Part shown: in pieces, positions 1 to 7,151 of the stretch
How the letters are laid out: each line of letters opens with the position of its first letter
How positions within the stretch are numbered: the first letter of the stretch is position 1
Source: CAYFSC01 sp964345695
GTDB taxonomy: Bacteria; Bacteroidota; Rhodothermia; Rhodothermales; Salinibacteraceae
DNA length: 16,474 bases
Assembly (NCBI GenBank): GCA_964345695.1
Contig: CAYFSC010000056.1
Span: 1 to 16,474 of the forward strand
Direction of reading: 5' to 3'
Made by a program: the position numbers and the translations under genes
Notes under the pieces: model-generated
What the model was told of the DNA's origin: nothing
Databases searched by the model: none
What the model saw: only the letters and a program-made list of their open reading frames with translations

Positions 1-791
1 CCGAGTCCGCCGACGGCGAAGCAGTAGTACGCGAAGTACTGCAGGTTGCCGCGCTTCACGAAGTCGATCATCAGCTTGATGGCGACGACGCCGGAGACGT
101 AGGCGACGAGCGTGCCGAGGAACAGCGGCAGCCAGTCGGCCGTGGCGCCTTGCTCGACGAGTTCGATTCCCTTCAGGAGCGTCGCGCCGAGGACGACCGG
201 CAGCAGCATCAGAAAGGAGAAGTTGGCCGCCTGCTCGGGCCGTACGTTCTGGTAGAGCGCCGTGCAGATCGTCGCGCCGGAGCGCGAGATGCCCGGAATC
301 ATGGCCGCCGACTGCGCGAGGCCCACGACGAACGCTTTCAGGGGACCGAGCTTCCCGCCAGGATTCGGGCGGAGGATCGTGAGCAGGAGGAGCAATCCGG
401 TCACGAGCAACATGCCGGACGCCAAGCGCGGGTTGGAAAAAGCCGCCTCCAGCGGGTCCTTGAACAGCACGTAGACAATGCCGGTGGGCACGAGCGTGAT
501 AAGAATGAACGCGCCGAAGCGAAACATCTCCCGCTCGCGATACCGATCCGGCACGCTCAGCGGATCGAGCCCGGCGTTGACGGCTTCGCGGGTCAGGTCG
601 ATCACCTCGCGGCCGTAGACGGTGAGGATGCTGAGCACGGTGCCGAAGTGCACGAACACTTCGAACGTGACGCTGCTGTCCTCCAGGCCCATGACGTGCT
701 GGCCCAGCACAAGGTGGCCCGAGGACGAGACGGGCAGAAACTCTGTGAGCCCCTGCACGAGCCCGAGGAGGATGGCTTCCCACCAGGTCAT
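1..791 (-). CDS. uppP: Undecaprenyl-diphosphate phosphatase UppP/BacA (3' end off window)
   Basis: Integral membrane enzyme that removes a phosphate from undecaprenyl diphosphate to recycle the lipid carrier for peptidoglycan and other envelope polymers. Reading back from the ATG at 791 gives about 263 residues beginning MTWWEAILLGLVQ. Both family signatures are visible: QGLTEFLPVSSSGHL near residues 13-27 (with the conserved Glu17) and PGISRSGAT near 166-174 (with Arg170). Several hydrophobic helices follow (around 94-110, 124-140, 192-205, 222-240). Family members are usually about 265-280 residues, so only the last few residues should be missing beyond base 1. The start was chosen because the conserved N-terminal segment begins there. 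It lies downstream of the rqcH-like gene on the same strand, with a 138-bp gap holding a small tandem repeat. The identification is secure; the exact C-terminus is not visible. Confidence 0.95.
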   Translation of the reverse strand, partial: MTWWEAILLGLVQGLTEFLPVSSSGHLVLGQHVMGLEDSSVTFEVFVHFGTVLSILTVYGREVIDLTREAVNAGLDPLSVPDRYREREMFRFGAFILITLVPTGIVYVLFKDPLEAAFSNPRLASGMLLVTGLLLLLTILRPNPGGKLGPLKAFVVGLAQSAAMIPGISRSGATICTALYQNVRPEQAANFSFLMLLPVVLGATLLKGIELVEQGATADWLPLFLGTLVAYVSGVVAIKLMIDFVKRGNLQYFAYYCFAVGGL

Positions 792-800
792 TCCAGTGTC

Positions 801-832
801 GAGTGGCGAGTGTTGAATGGCGAATGCTGAAT
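801..832. repeat. 14-bp imperfect tandem repeat
   Basis: Two and a third copies of a 14-mer: GAGTGGCGAGTGTT, GAATGGCGAATGCT, then GAAT. It lies just upstream of the uppP start on the minus strand, in the gap after the rqcH-like gene. Its role is unknown. It resembles simple degenerate intergenic repeats rather than an operator. Confidence 0.55.
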
Positions 833-929
833 CCGCATCAACGTACGAATCCCCGGACCCCGGGCAAAAGAGACGGTGGGTGAAGCGTAGGTGCGTTTTC
901 CCGCCTTCGTTCAAGGCACAACGCCCATG

Positions 930-2576
930 TCACTTCGGCAGTCCCGGTTCCACCATAATCACCTCCTCCCGCTCCACGCGAACGGCGCCGGGATCCGCGC
1001 CTTTGGGGCTGCGGACGTACTTGCGGCGTGTGACCATGACGGGGACGACGCTGCTGCCTCGGGCTTTGCTGTAGTAGGCAGCAATGGCGGCGGCGACGTG
1101 CTTGTGACGTTTGCCGGGCTCGGCGTCGCGATTGGGGAGGTGCAGAATCGTGTGCGAGCCGGGCACGCCGCGGGCATGCATCCACAGGTCGTACTTCTGC
1201 GCGACGTGAAACGTGAGCTCCTGGTTCTGCCGCGCATTCTTGCCGACCCACACCTCGAACCCGCCGCCGAGGTCGAACCGCCGGAACGGGAAGCGCTGCA
1301 CGTCGGCGTCCTCGCGGTTGACGAACGGGGCGAGGTCCGACTCGTGCTCCGCGCGAAACTGCTTGATGCCATCGAGCGTGTCGACGTCGTGTAGCGCCTC
1401 GAGCAGCGCTTCGGCCGTGTCGGCGCGCTCCAGCGTCTCGTCGAGCCGGGCCTCGGCCTCCTCGCGCGAGCGGCGGGTGCGGCGAGCCCGGGCGTAGTAG
1501 TGCTCGGCGTTTTCGACGGCGGACTTGGCCTCGTCGAGCGGAATCGTCACCGGCTCGCCCTCCTCGAACAGGTCGGGCATCGTCACCGCCTCGGCGCCGT
1601 CGTCGACGGCGTCCTGCTGCGCCATGAGCAGATGCCCCCAGCGCTCGTACCGGTCGGCGCGGCTCTCGCTGCTGAGTTCCTCCATCATCTGCTCGGCGCT
1701 GCGGCGGTAGTGCTCCGCCGCATCCGAGAGGGCCTCTTCCAGCGGGTCGTACAGGCGGTGGTAGTGCTGTTCGGCGAGCCGGCGGCGCACGAAGCGGCTC
1801 ACCGCCGCGTCGACCGTGTCGAACCGCTCCACGGGCTCCCCGGCGCGGTGCTGCAAGGGGACGAGCGAGAACGCATCCGGAAATTGCCCCGTCCCGTAGA
1901 TCACCGGTTCCGGGTCGTCCAGGTCGGCGCGCAGGCCCATCGACGCCTCGAAGAGGGCGCGGCGCTCCGCCTCCGTGCAATCCTCCGGCGATTGGGTGGC
2001 AACCCCCGCACGGTGGATCGTTTCGCGCGCCAGGTCGGCCCCGAAGAGCGCGACCGTCGACTGCAGGGCCTGCCGTGTCGTGTTGCGGTTCGTGCGCCAG
2101 CGGTCCTCGAACGCATCCCACGTCTCGGGCATGGGGGCCGGATACGGGTCCGGCGCCTCGGTCCCCGCGTGCTTCTCGCTGGCCTGGAACGCCGCCTCGA
2201 TGACGTCGCCCGCGGACACCAGGAAGACGTTCGCCTTTGCGCCGAACATCTGCCACAGGAGCCGGCGTCCGTCGTCGAACTCGAGCGAGACGAGCCGGTC
2301 GCGCTCGGCGATACGGACGTCCGTGACCCGCTCGCCGTGCGCGCTCTCGAAGAGCGTCGCCACGTTGCGCCGCGCCTTGTGGATGCCCTCCGTGCGGAAC
2401 AGATACAGCAGCGGGCGCTGCACGGAGCAGCGCAGCATCCAGTCGGTCTCGGCACCTGCCAGCCCGACGGACAGCTCGTTCTTGACCTGCGAGAACACGT
2501 CGACCACCGTGCATCCGACGAGGGCGTCGCGCCACTCGCGAACGAGGGCGCGCAGCGTGTAGTAGTTGTTGACCAC
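930..2576 (-). CDS. rqcH: NFACT-family protein, RqcH-like (ribosome quality control)
   Basis: Member of the NFACT (FbpA/RqcH/Rqc2/NEMF) family. Characterised RqcH binds stalled 50S subunits and tRNA-Ala and adds alanine tails to stalled nascent chains. From the GTG at 2576 the product is 548 aa. The N-terminal NFACT-N domain begins with VNNYYTLRALVREW and carries the conserved Asp-Arg pair (about residues 93-94, in ERDRLVSL), which in RqcH is needed for activity. A charged, helical, probably coiled-coil middle spans about 283-393. The C-terminal NFACT-R/DUF814 domain (about 437-528) contains VGKNARQNQ and DLWMHARGVPGSHTI, which are diagnostic. The GTG start is preferred because Bacteroidota homologues begin with the NNYY segment. 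An in-frame ATG at 2627 would add 17 residues with little family resemblance. No clear Shine-Dalgarno precedes either. The gene diverges from the Crp/Fnr gene. Whether it tails peptides with alanine here is inferred from the family. Confidence 0.9.
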   Translation of the reverse strand: MVNNYYTLRALVREWRDALVGCTVVDVFSQVKNELSVGLAGAETDWMLRCSVQRPLLYLFRTEGIHKARRNVATLFESAHGERVTDVRIAERDRLVSLEFDDGRRLLWQMFGAKANVFLVSAGDVIEAAFQASEKHAGTEAPDPYPAPMPETWDAFEDRWRTNRNTTRQALQSTVALFGADLARETIHRAGVATQSPEDCTEAERRALFEASMGLRADLDDPEPVIYGTGQFPDAFSLVPLQHRAGEPVERFDTVDAAVSRFVRRRLAEQHYHRLYDPLEEALSDAAEHYRRSAEQMMEELSSESRADRYERWGHLLMAQQDAVDDGAEAVTMPDLFEEGEPVTIPLDEAKSAVENAEHYYARARRTRRSREEAEARLDETLERADTAEALLEALHDVDTLDGIKQFRAEHESDLAPFVNREDADVQRFPFRRFDLGGGFEVWVGKNARQNQELTFHVAQKYDLWMHARGVPGSHTILHLPNRDAEPGKRHKHVAAAIAAYYSKARGSSVVPVMVTRRKYVRSPKGADPGAVRVEREEVIMVEPGLPK

Positions 2577-2761
2577 TCCATTGCGGCGATCATGAGGGAG
2601 GCGGATGCATCTGCACCCCGGACGCATACCCTAACGGCGGCCGCGGCTCAGGATCCATCGACAGGACCCACAGACTCACCGCGGTGTACAAATTCTTCCT
2701 TTTCGCGGAGGAGATCGCTTCCAGTACGCAAGCCGTTCACGGTATCCATCCGTCCCGCACC
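2577..2761. promoter_or_regulatory. Divergent intergenic region between rqcH-like and Crp/Fnr genes
   Basis: About 185 bp separate two divergently read genes, so both promoters should lie here. A perfect 10-bp palindrome, CACCGCGGTG, occurs at 2677-2686, followed by TGTACA and a short AT-rich run (TACAAATTCTTCC). I could not assign -35/-10 or Bacteroidota-type promoter elements with confidence. No TGTGA-N6-TCACA site is present, so there is no sign that the Crp/Fnr gene controls itself through that motif. Confidence 0.3.
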
Positions 2762-3448
2762 ATGGACTCCATCCCGAACTCGTCCCTCCTCGCGGAGCAC
2801 TTCCCGACAATGGCGCAGAGCGAGCCGCTGAGGACAGCCCTGCGCCAGAAGACGCAGGCCGTGACGCTGTCGCCGGGCGAGTTTATCTGCATGGAGGGGA
2901 CGACGTGCGCGCACCTCGCCCTCGTTCTCGACGGCACAGCCCGCGTGTACAAGAGCGGCGCCGGCGGACGGGAGATCACGCTGTACCGCGTCAATCCCGG
3001 CGAAAGCTGCATTCTCACGACTTCTTGCATCCTGAGTGACCGTCCGTTTCCCGCCTTCGCCGTTGCCGAGACCGCGCTTGAAGCGCGGGTGGTGCCGGCC
3101 GAAACGGTGCAGCAGTGGATGGGCATGCATCCCGCCTGGCAGCAGTACGTGTTCGACCTCTTTGCCTCTCGCCTCGACACAGTCATCGCCACGCTGGAAG
3201 AGGTGGCGTTCCACCAGCTCGACGCCCGGCTGGCACGCCTCCTGCTGGACGCTCATGCTGAAACGGGGAGCGACACAATCGCGGCGACCCACGAGCAGAT
3301 TGCCGCGGATCTCGGGTCGGCCCGGGAGGTCGTCAGTCGCCTGCTCAAGGACCTCGAGCACGACGGCCTCGTCGAGCTCGGGCGTGGGCGCGTCACCGTG
3401 ACAAATCAGACAGATCTCCAGCGTATCGCCGGAAACGATGGAGGGTAA
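2762..3448 (+). CDS. Crp/Fnr-family transcriptional regulator
   Basis: A 228-aa cytoplasmic DNA-binding regulator of typical family length. Residues about 20-125 form a cyclic-nucleotide-binding-type beta-roll (SPGEFICMEG, LALVLDGTARVYK, YRVNPGES). A long dimerisation helix spans about 125-160. The winged helix at the C-terminus contains THEQIAADLGSAREVVSRLLKDLEHDGLVEL (split here as residues 176-195 and 196-206). The recognition helix reads R188-E189-V-V-S-R193, matching the R-E-x-V-x-R pattern of E. coli CRP that reads TGTGA half-sites. The effector region does not keep the cAMP signature: after Gly80-Glu81 it has Cys83 and Cys89 and then DRPFPAF instead of an RSA motif, so a thiol or redox signal is possible. 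The ATG at 2762 was chosen because the domain starts soon after it; an upstream in-frame ATG at 2684 adds 26 unlikely residues. A perfect CRP-type site lies downstream at 3562. Confidence 0.9.
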   Translation: MDSIPNSSLLAEHFPTMAQSEPLRTALRQKTQAVTLSPGEFICMEGTTCAHLALVLDGTARVYKSGAGGREITLYRVNPGESCILTTSCILSDRPFPAFAVAETALEARVVPAETVQQWMGMHPAWQQYVFDLFASRLDTVIATLEEVAFHQLDARLARLLLDAHAETGSDTIAATHEQIAADLGSAREVVSRLLKDLEHDGLVELGRGRVTVTNQTDLQRIAGNDGG

Positions 3449-3549
3449 AGAATGGCGGACGGAAGATCGAGGATCGCGCGCTGGCTGTGCATCCCAATCG
3501 CCCATCTGCTATTCTCCATCCTCCGTCGCCGGCCCCCCCTTCTTTGTTT

Positions 3550-3561
3550 CTTCACGTGAAG
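3550..3561. promoter_or_regulatory. 12-bp perfect palindrome CTTCACGTGAAG
   Basis: Perfectly self-complementary 12-mer that directly abuts the CRP-type operator (next base 3562) upstream of the DUF2892 gene. It could be a second protein-binding site, part of a composite operator, or chance. It does not match the TGTGA-N6-TCACA arrangement. Confidence 0.35.
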
Positions 3562-3577
3562 TGTGATGTGGGTCACA
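3562..3577. promoter_or_regulatory. Predicted CRP-type operator TGTGA-N6-TCACA
   Basis: The bases read TGTGATGTGGGTCACA: two perfect inverted half-sites separated by 6 bp, exactly the E. coli CRP consensus spacing. The site lies 73-88 bp before the ATG of the DUF2892 gene and 114 bp after the stop of a Crp/Fnr gene whose recognition helix carries the CRP-like R-E-x-V-x-R pattern. The likely reading is that this regulator binds here and controls the DUF2892 gene, and perhaps DUF2461. Activation versus repression cannot be told because no promoter core was recognised. Confidence 0.7.
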
Positions 3578-3649
3578 GACAGCGTGCCAGCGCGTGGGGT
3601 ATCGTGGGGTAAACATCACGCAATCGCTTCACGCAGACCGCATCTCGCC

Positions 3650-3856
3650 ATGACGAAGAATATGGGCACCATTGATCGTACGCTTCGCACCGCTCTCGCC
3701 CTCGGCGTCGGCGTCCTCTACTTCACTGGGCAGATTGGAGGCGCCACGGCCATCGTGCTCGGTGCGCTTGCCGTCGTCTTCCTTGCCACGAGCACCGTGG
3801 GCTCCTGCCCGCTGTATCTGCCGTTTGGGCTCTCCACGCGCGGGAAGAGCGCGTGA
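3650..3856 (+). CDS. DUF2892 (YgaP-like) small inner-membrane protein
   Basis: A 68-aa protein beginning MTKNMGTIDRTLRTAL, with two hydrophobic segments (about 13-27 and 31-48) forming a membrane hairpin. The family signature GSCPLYLPFG follows at about 51-60. DUF2892 proteins are short and often lie next to rhodanese, sulfide-oxidation or Crp/Fnr genes, and the domain forms the membrane part of E. coli YgaP. The biochemical role is not established; a link to sulfur or thiol metabolism is inference. The ATG at 3650 was chosen because the conserved core starts just after it. A second ATG (MGTIDR, 3662) is equally plausible. The longer upstream reading from 3563 would start inside the operator. 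It follows the Crp/Fnr gene and its predicted operator and precedes DUF2461 by 79 bp. Confidence 0.85.
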   Translation: MTKNMGTIDRTLRTALALGVGVLYFTGQIGGATAIVLGALAVVFLATSTVGSCPLYLPFGLSTRGKSA

Positions 3857-3935
3857 CCCAACGCAGGGATCGCACTCCGGGCCGTTGCGTTTTGACGGGC
3901 GCATTGGACTGCCTGTATGCACGCGCCCGATCTCC

Positions 3936-4640
3936 ATGCCGACAGCCCTTCACGAGTACCCGCCCTTTCCCGGATTCTCTCCGGCAGGGCTCCAGTTTCT
4001 GCGCGACCTGCCCGCGAACAATAATCGCGAGTGGTTCGAGGCGCGACGGGAGACGTACGAGGACGAGGTGCGCCTCCCGCTCAAGTTTCTGATTGCCGAC
4101 GTAGCACGGCGTTTCGCCGACACCGACCTACCGCTCACGGGGCGTCCGAACACGTCCCGGTTCCGCATCTACCGCGACCTTCGGTTTACCGACGACAACC
4201 GCCCGTACAAAACGAACGTGGGGGCAGTCTTCGACCGGAGCGGCGAAAAAGACAGCGATGGCGTCGTGTACGTGCATGTGGAGCCCGGCCACAGCTATCT
4301 CGCCGCCGGGTTCTATCGGCCGAGCGTGTCGTATCTGAAGCCCGTCCGCCAGGCGATTGTCGATGACCCGGAGCGGTTCCGCAGCATGCTGAACACGATG
4401 ACCGCCCGCGACCTGCCAGTGGACAGCATGAACGATACGCTGACAGGCATGCCGCGCGGCTTCAGCAACTGCCGGGACACCGACCTTGCGTCCTACCTGA
4501 AGTGGAAGCACCTGGTCACCCGCACGTTTGTGGACGACGCTCAGCTCCGCTCGCCCGATCTGGCCGCCGAAGTCGTGCGCCTGGCGGAGGCGTGCCGTCC
4601 GCTTCTGGAGTACGTGTGGACGATCGAGCGCGAGGCGTAG
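3936..4640 (+). CDS. DUF2461 (TIGR02453-type) family protein
   Basis: A 234-aa soluble protein of the usual family length. Recognisable conserved blocks are PANNNREWFEARRETYEDEV (about residues 28-47), TSRFRIYRDLRFTDDNRPYKTN (split: TSRFRIYRDLRF and DDNRPYKTN, about 70-91) and GFYRPS near 125. The family is widespread in bacteria and fungi and has no proven biochemical function, so none is claimed. The start ATG at 3936 directly precedes the conserved N-terminal PPFPGFSPAGLQFLRDL region. Earlier in-frame sequence overlaps the DUF2892 gene in another frame and is not protein-like. It may be co-transcribed with DUF2892 (79 bp gap). Confidence 0.9.
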   Translation: MPTALHEYPPFPGFSPAGLQFLRDLPANNNREWFEARRETYEDEVRLPLKFLIADVARRFADTDLPLTGRPNTSRFRIYRDLRFTDDNRPYKTNVGAVFDRSGEKDSDGVVYVHVEPGHSYLAAGFYRPSVSYLKPVRQAIVDDPERFRSMLNTMTARDLPVDSMNDTLTGMPRGFSNCRDTDLASYLKWKHLVTRTFVDDAQLRSPDLAAEVVRLAEACRPLLEYVWTIEREA

Positions 4641-5457
4641 CGAGGCCCCGGTTCCGAGATGTGCGCAGCGATGCATGCGGGGGAGGCGCCGGCGGCAACG
4701 ATAGGCCCCCGTCCCCGAGCCCCGTGATGACTTCGGGCAGCCTCAGCCGCGGATCGAGCGCACCGACGGCGAGGCTGGCAACCAGCACCGCCGCGACGCT
4801 GAGGCTGCTGCCTCTTACCCCCCTGTCCCAGCAGACAGCCGCCCACCGACGCGAGCACGCGCAGAAGAAGCCGCCGGCCAACAGAGCGTCGAATCACGCT
4901 GAATCACAAGCAGGCGCGGGAGCGGGCAGGACACCAGATCTCGTCGTGCCAGATCTCACCATGCCAGTGGAGCGGGGGAGGTCCAACCAAACGCTGGCGA
5001 CGCCTCCGCACGTAGGACAAACGGCAAAAAGCGACAGCCACCGGTCTGCTGTCCTCCTCTGTCTTGGGCGCCGGGTTCGGGCTTCGCACGGGAACATTTG
5101 CGTGGTCCTATGCAGGCAGAGCAGCTGGGATGGCGCGTCGCGCTCTACCGTGTGTCGAGGGAACCGTCGGTTGTCTGCGGCCTGCGATCGAAAAATGCGT
5201 TCATCTGGAGCAAAAACTGAATCGAGAGGTTTGTTACGATACTGTTGCTGCCACCAGGCGGGTGGAAACCGCCCTGTCTCGCACCACCGCGACCGATGCA
5301 ACAAGACGCTGTCTGTGAGCACAGCAACCGTTCAGGGGCGTCGCTCGGCTCGGCGGGAGGCCCCCCGGCCATCCATCCCCGACGTCCTGTGGCACTACAG
5401 CGATGCCGTGACGCCCCGACCGCAGCGCGCACTCGTTCTCCACAACACTGCACACTC
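4641..5457. other. 817-bp stretch without a convincing gene
   Basis: No reading frame here looks like a real protein. Frames on both strands are rich in Arg, Ser and Pro, use rare codons and overlap each other. One minus-strand frame (4516-4881) has a single hydrophobic run (VAAVLVASLAVGAL) but starts at TTG, overlaps the DUF2461 gene and was not recognised. A 15-bp tandem repeat lies at 4934-4967. The last 250 bp are less GC-rich (for example around 5185-5245) and should hold the promoter of the small gene at 5458. It may be decayed coding sequence or hold an unrecognised RNA. Confidence 0.5.
4934..4967. repeat. 15-bp tandem repeat
   Basis: Copies CCAGATCTCGTCGTG and CCAGATCTCACCATG, followed by a partial CCAG. 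Eleven of 15 positions agree, including a CCAGATCTC block. It is in the gene-free stretch; no function is evident. Confidence 0.45.
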
Positions 5458-5658
5458 ATGAAATCCGTCTACGAGAAGCTCGTATCCGCCCGGCAACAGG
5501 GGCAACGCGTTCACGTCACCCTCTCCGACGGCACGGCCTTGCCGAACTGTTCGGTGGCGGACATCGAGGGCACCACCTTCACGCTCACCGATGACGACGG
5601 AGATCGGCGGACGGTGCGCCGGTCGCAGCTTGCTCACGTGCACGTCATCTCGACGTAG
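5458..5658 (+). CDS. Small hypothetical protein, possible Sm/SH3-like beta-barrel
   Basis: A 66-aa protein with no signal peptide or membrane span. A short N-terminal helix (KSVYEKLVSARQQG) is followed by alternating strands: QRVHVTLSDGTALPNCSV, then TFTLTDDDGDRRTV, then LAHVHVIST. This helix-plus-five-strand layout, the G-x-x-V-x-V-x-L-x-x-G segment and the closing VIST resemble Hfq/Lsm-type proteins (Hfq has a similar helix, a V-x-L-x-N/D-G strand pair and a C-terminal HAIST). The similarity is only by eye and could equally reflect another small barrel. The ATG at 5458 is the only start that excludes the non-protein-like upstream sequence. It converges with the DUF481 gene across a stem-loop. 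I do not recognise a named family. Confidence 0.65.
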   Translation: MKSVYEKLVSARQQGQRVHVTLSDGTALPNCSVADIEGTTFTLTDDDGDRRTVRRSQLAHVHVIST

Positions 5659-5683
5659 GCGGCCCGCCTCTGTCTCGGGCTGC
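5659..5683. terminator. Stem-loop between convergent stops
   Basis: GCGGCCCG (5659-5666) pairs with CGGGCTGC (5676-5683), with one G-T (G-U) pair and a 9-base loop. It fills the gap between the plus-strand small gene and the minus-strand DUF481 gene and touches the latter's stop codon. There is no T-tract on either side, so if it is a terminator it is not of the classical rho-independent form. Confidence 0.4.
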
Positions 5684-6450
5684 TAGAACGACACTGAGAG
5701 GCCGTTCCGGAGCGTCATGTCTAGATCTGCCACATTGGCCGGAGGGCGACTGTCGTAGTCGAGGTCGAAGGTGACCTCCAGGCTGACGCGTTCGGTGAGC
5801 GCGACCCCCAAGCGGGTCTCGTTCAGGACCCGCACGTCCGAGACGTTGTCAATGCGTGGCTGAACGTACACGGTGTGTCGGAGGTAGGTCGACGCGGACA
5901 CCCGCAGGCGCAGATTCAGGTAGTTGCTCCATCGCACGCCCGAGGTCACCGCCGGGTGCGGGCCCAGGCCGCCGCGCTTCAGGTTCTCGTGCTCGTACAT
6001 CGGCGTCGTGCCCTGAAAGATTCTGACGCGCTCGGCGTCGACGTAGCGGAGGCGTAGCCCGCCGCCGGCCAGCACGCGAAGCCGCAGGCGGGTAAAGCCG
6101 TCGTTTTCGAGCTGCGCAAACGTCTCGCCGACGAGCCAGGACTTAAGGCGGTGGTTGTAGCGCAGATGCCCGAAGCTCCGGTCGCGAAACGCCTTGCCGT
6201 CTTCCTCCCCGTAGCGCACCTCCCCCGTCAGGAACGTGTAGTGTCGGCCTGCGCGGTAGTCGAAGCGGAGGCGCGCGCCCAGTTCGAAGAGATCGGAGTT
6301 GCCGGACTGCAGTGCCACGTCGCCGCCGAGGGTCGTCTGGAAGCCATCGACGTCGAGCGCCCGCATCTTTTCGGTGTTCACCTGAGCGGCCGTTGGCGAG
6401 ACCATGCCCAGGCTCAGGAGCGCAAGCAGAAGAAGGGTACGGAACAGCAT
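5683..6450 (-). CDS. DUF481 outer-membrane beta-barrel protein
   Basis: A 255-aa secreted protein. The signal peptide covers about residues 1-22 (MLFRTLLLLALLSLG ... TAA) with cleavage before QVN. The mature part is a run of amphipathic beta strands with alternating hydrophobic residues, starting with the DUF481 hallmark of a strand ending in SGNSD (about 49-53). The protein ends in a terminal Phe (SVSF), typical of a beta-barrel outer-membrane protein recognised by the BAM machinery. DUF481 proteins (E. coli YdiY type) are predicted salt- or stress-related outer-membrane proteins without proven activity. It follows the RDD gene by 63 bp on the same strand and is probably co-transcribed with it. 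Confidence 0.85.
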   Translation of the reverse strand: MLFRTLLLLALLSLGMVSPTAAQVNTEKMRALDVDGFQTTLGGDVALQSGNSDLFELGARLRFDYRAGRHYTFLTGEVRYGEEDGKAFRDRSFGHLRYNHRLKSWLVGETFAQLENDGFTRLRLRVLAGGGLRLRYVDAERVRIFQGTTPMYEHENLKRGGLGPHPAVTSGVRWSNYLNLRLRVSASTYLRHTVYVQPRIDNVSDVRVLNETRLGVALTERVSLEVTFDLDYDSRPPANVADLDMTLRNGLSVSF

Positions 6451-6513
6451 GAAGAAACGGGCAGAAAGGGATACGGGGGGCGGTTGAACGGGCCACCGGA
6501 GGCCGAGGGCCTG

Positions 6514-7029
6514 CTAGCGAACGACGAGGGTCCCGGCCATCTCGTCGCCCCAGCGCCGCCCCTCGGGGTCGCTCAGGACGCGGTACGCCTCGTACAAGCC
6601 AATGCCAATCCCAACCAGCGCGACGAAGGGGATGAGCATCCAGCCCAGGATCGGGATGTAGACGAGGGTTCCCGTAAGCGCGCCGATGCTCCACATCCAG
6701 TTGCGCCGGATCGAGGTTTCCAGGTCCATCGGTCGTCCGTCGAGCCGCACCACGTCGATCCCCATCACGTGCTTGCCGATCGACCGTCCGTCCATAAACT
6801 CGACGCGGAGCCCGTCGCGAACCACGTAGTACGCCACGCCGGCCACGCCGCCGATGAGTGGGACGACGCTCAGTGCGGCTGCCACGAGACCGTCGATCAA
6901 GATGGCCAGGAGGCGAGTCGATCGGTCCGCGACCTCCCCATTTGACGCGCTGTCGTCAGACTCGGAGAAAAAATCGTCTCGATCCGAAGACGGAGAAGAG
7001 GGCGATGATCGGTCGTCGGAGGTGGACAT
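6514..7029 (-). CDS. RDD family membrane protein
   Basis: A 171-aa protein with an acidic and Ser-rich N-terminal tail (1-35) that should be disordered and cytoplasmic. An RDD domain follows. The first helix begins RSTRLLAILIDGLV with Arg39 and Asp46, and two further hydrophobic stretches lie at about 47-70 and 112-150. The family-typical GRSIGKHVMGIDVVRLDGRP occurs at about 81-100, and the closing GDEMAGTLVV carries Asp162. RDD proteins are poorly characterised; some have been linked to ion transport or salt tolerance, so the role here is open. ATG 7029 was chosen over an upstream in-frame TTG at 7047. It precedes the DUF481 gene by 63 bp in the same direction. Confidence 0.88.
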   Translation of the reverse strand: MSTSDDRSSPSSPSSDRDDFFSESDDSASNGEVADRSTRLLAILIDGLVAAALSVVPLIGGVAGVAYYVVRDGLRVEFMDGRSIGKHVMGIDVVRLDGRPMDLETSIRRNWMWSIGALTGTLVYIPILGWMLIPFVALVGIGIGLYEAYRVLSDPEGRRWGDEMAGTLVVR

Positions 7030-7151
7030 GGTACGGGTGGATGGCAACCATAGTGTTCACATAACATCCACCAATACACGTCGGGAAGGGACACAAACGC
7101 AACCGGCGTGGGCGCGAGGCGAGGCGTTTTTACCTACGAACGAGGTGGATT

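Noticed and set aside
838..2535. Minus-strand open frame of 565 aa in a second frame over the rqcH-like gene
   Set aside because: Extremely Arg/Gly/Ala-rich and out of frame with the NFACT protein that carries the conserved motifs.
1500..2831. Plus-strand open frame of 443 aa
   Set aside because: It lies antisense to the clearly recognised rqcH-like gene, is rich in Arg, Leu and Val in a mirror pattern, and has no family resemblance. It is a shadow of a GC-rich gene.
4516..4881. Minus-strand frame with a hydrophobic run (VAAVLVASLAVGAL)
   Set aside because: Starts at TTG, overlaps the DUF2461 gene antisense, has an Arg/Ser/Pro-rich remainder and uses AGA/AGG codons. A decayed fragment is possible but unsupported.
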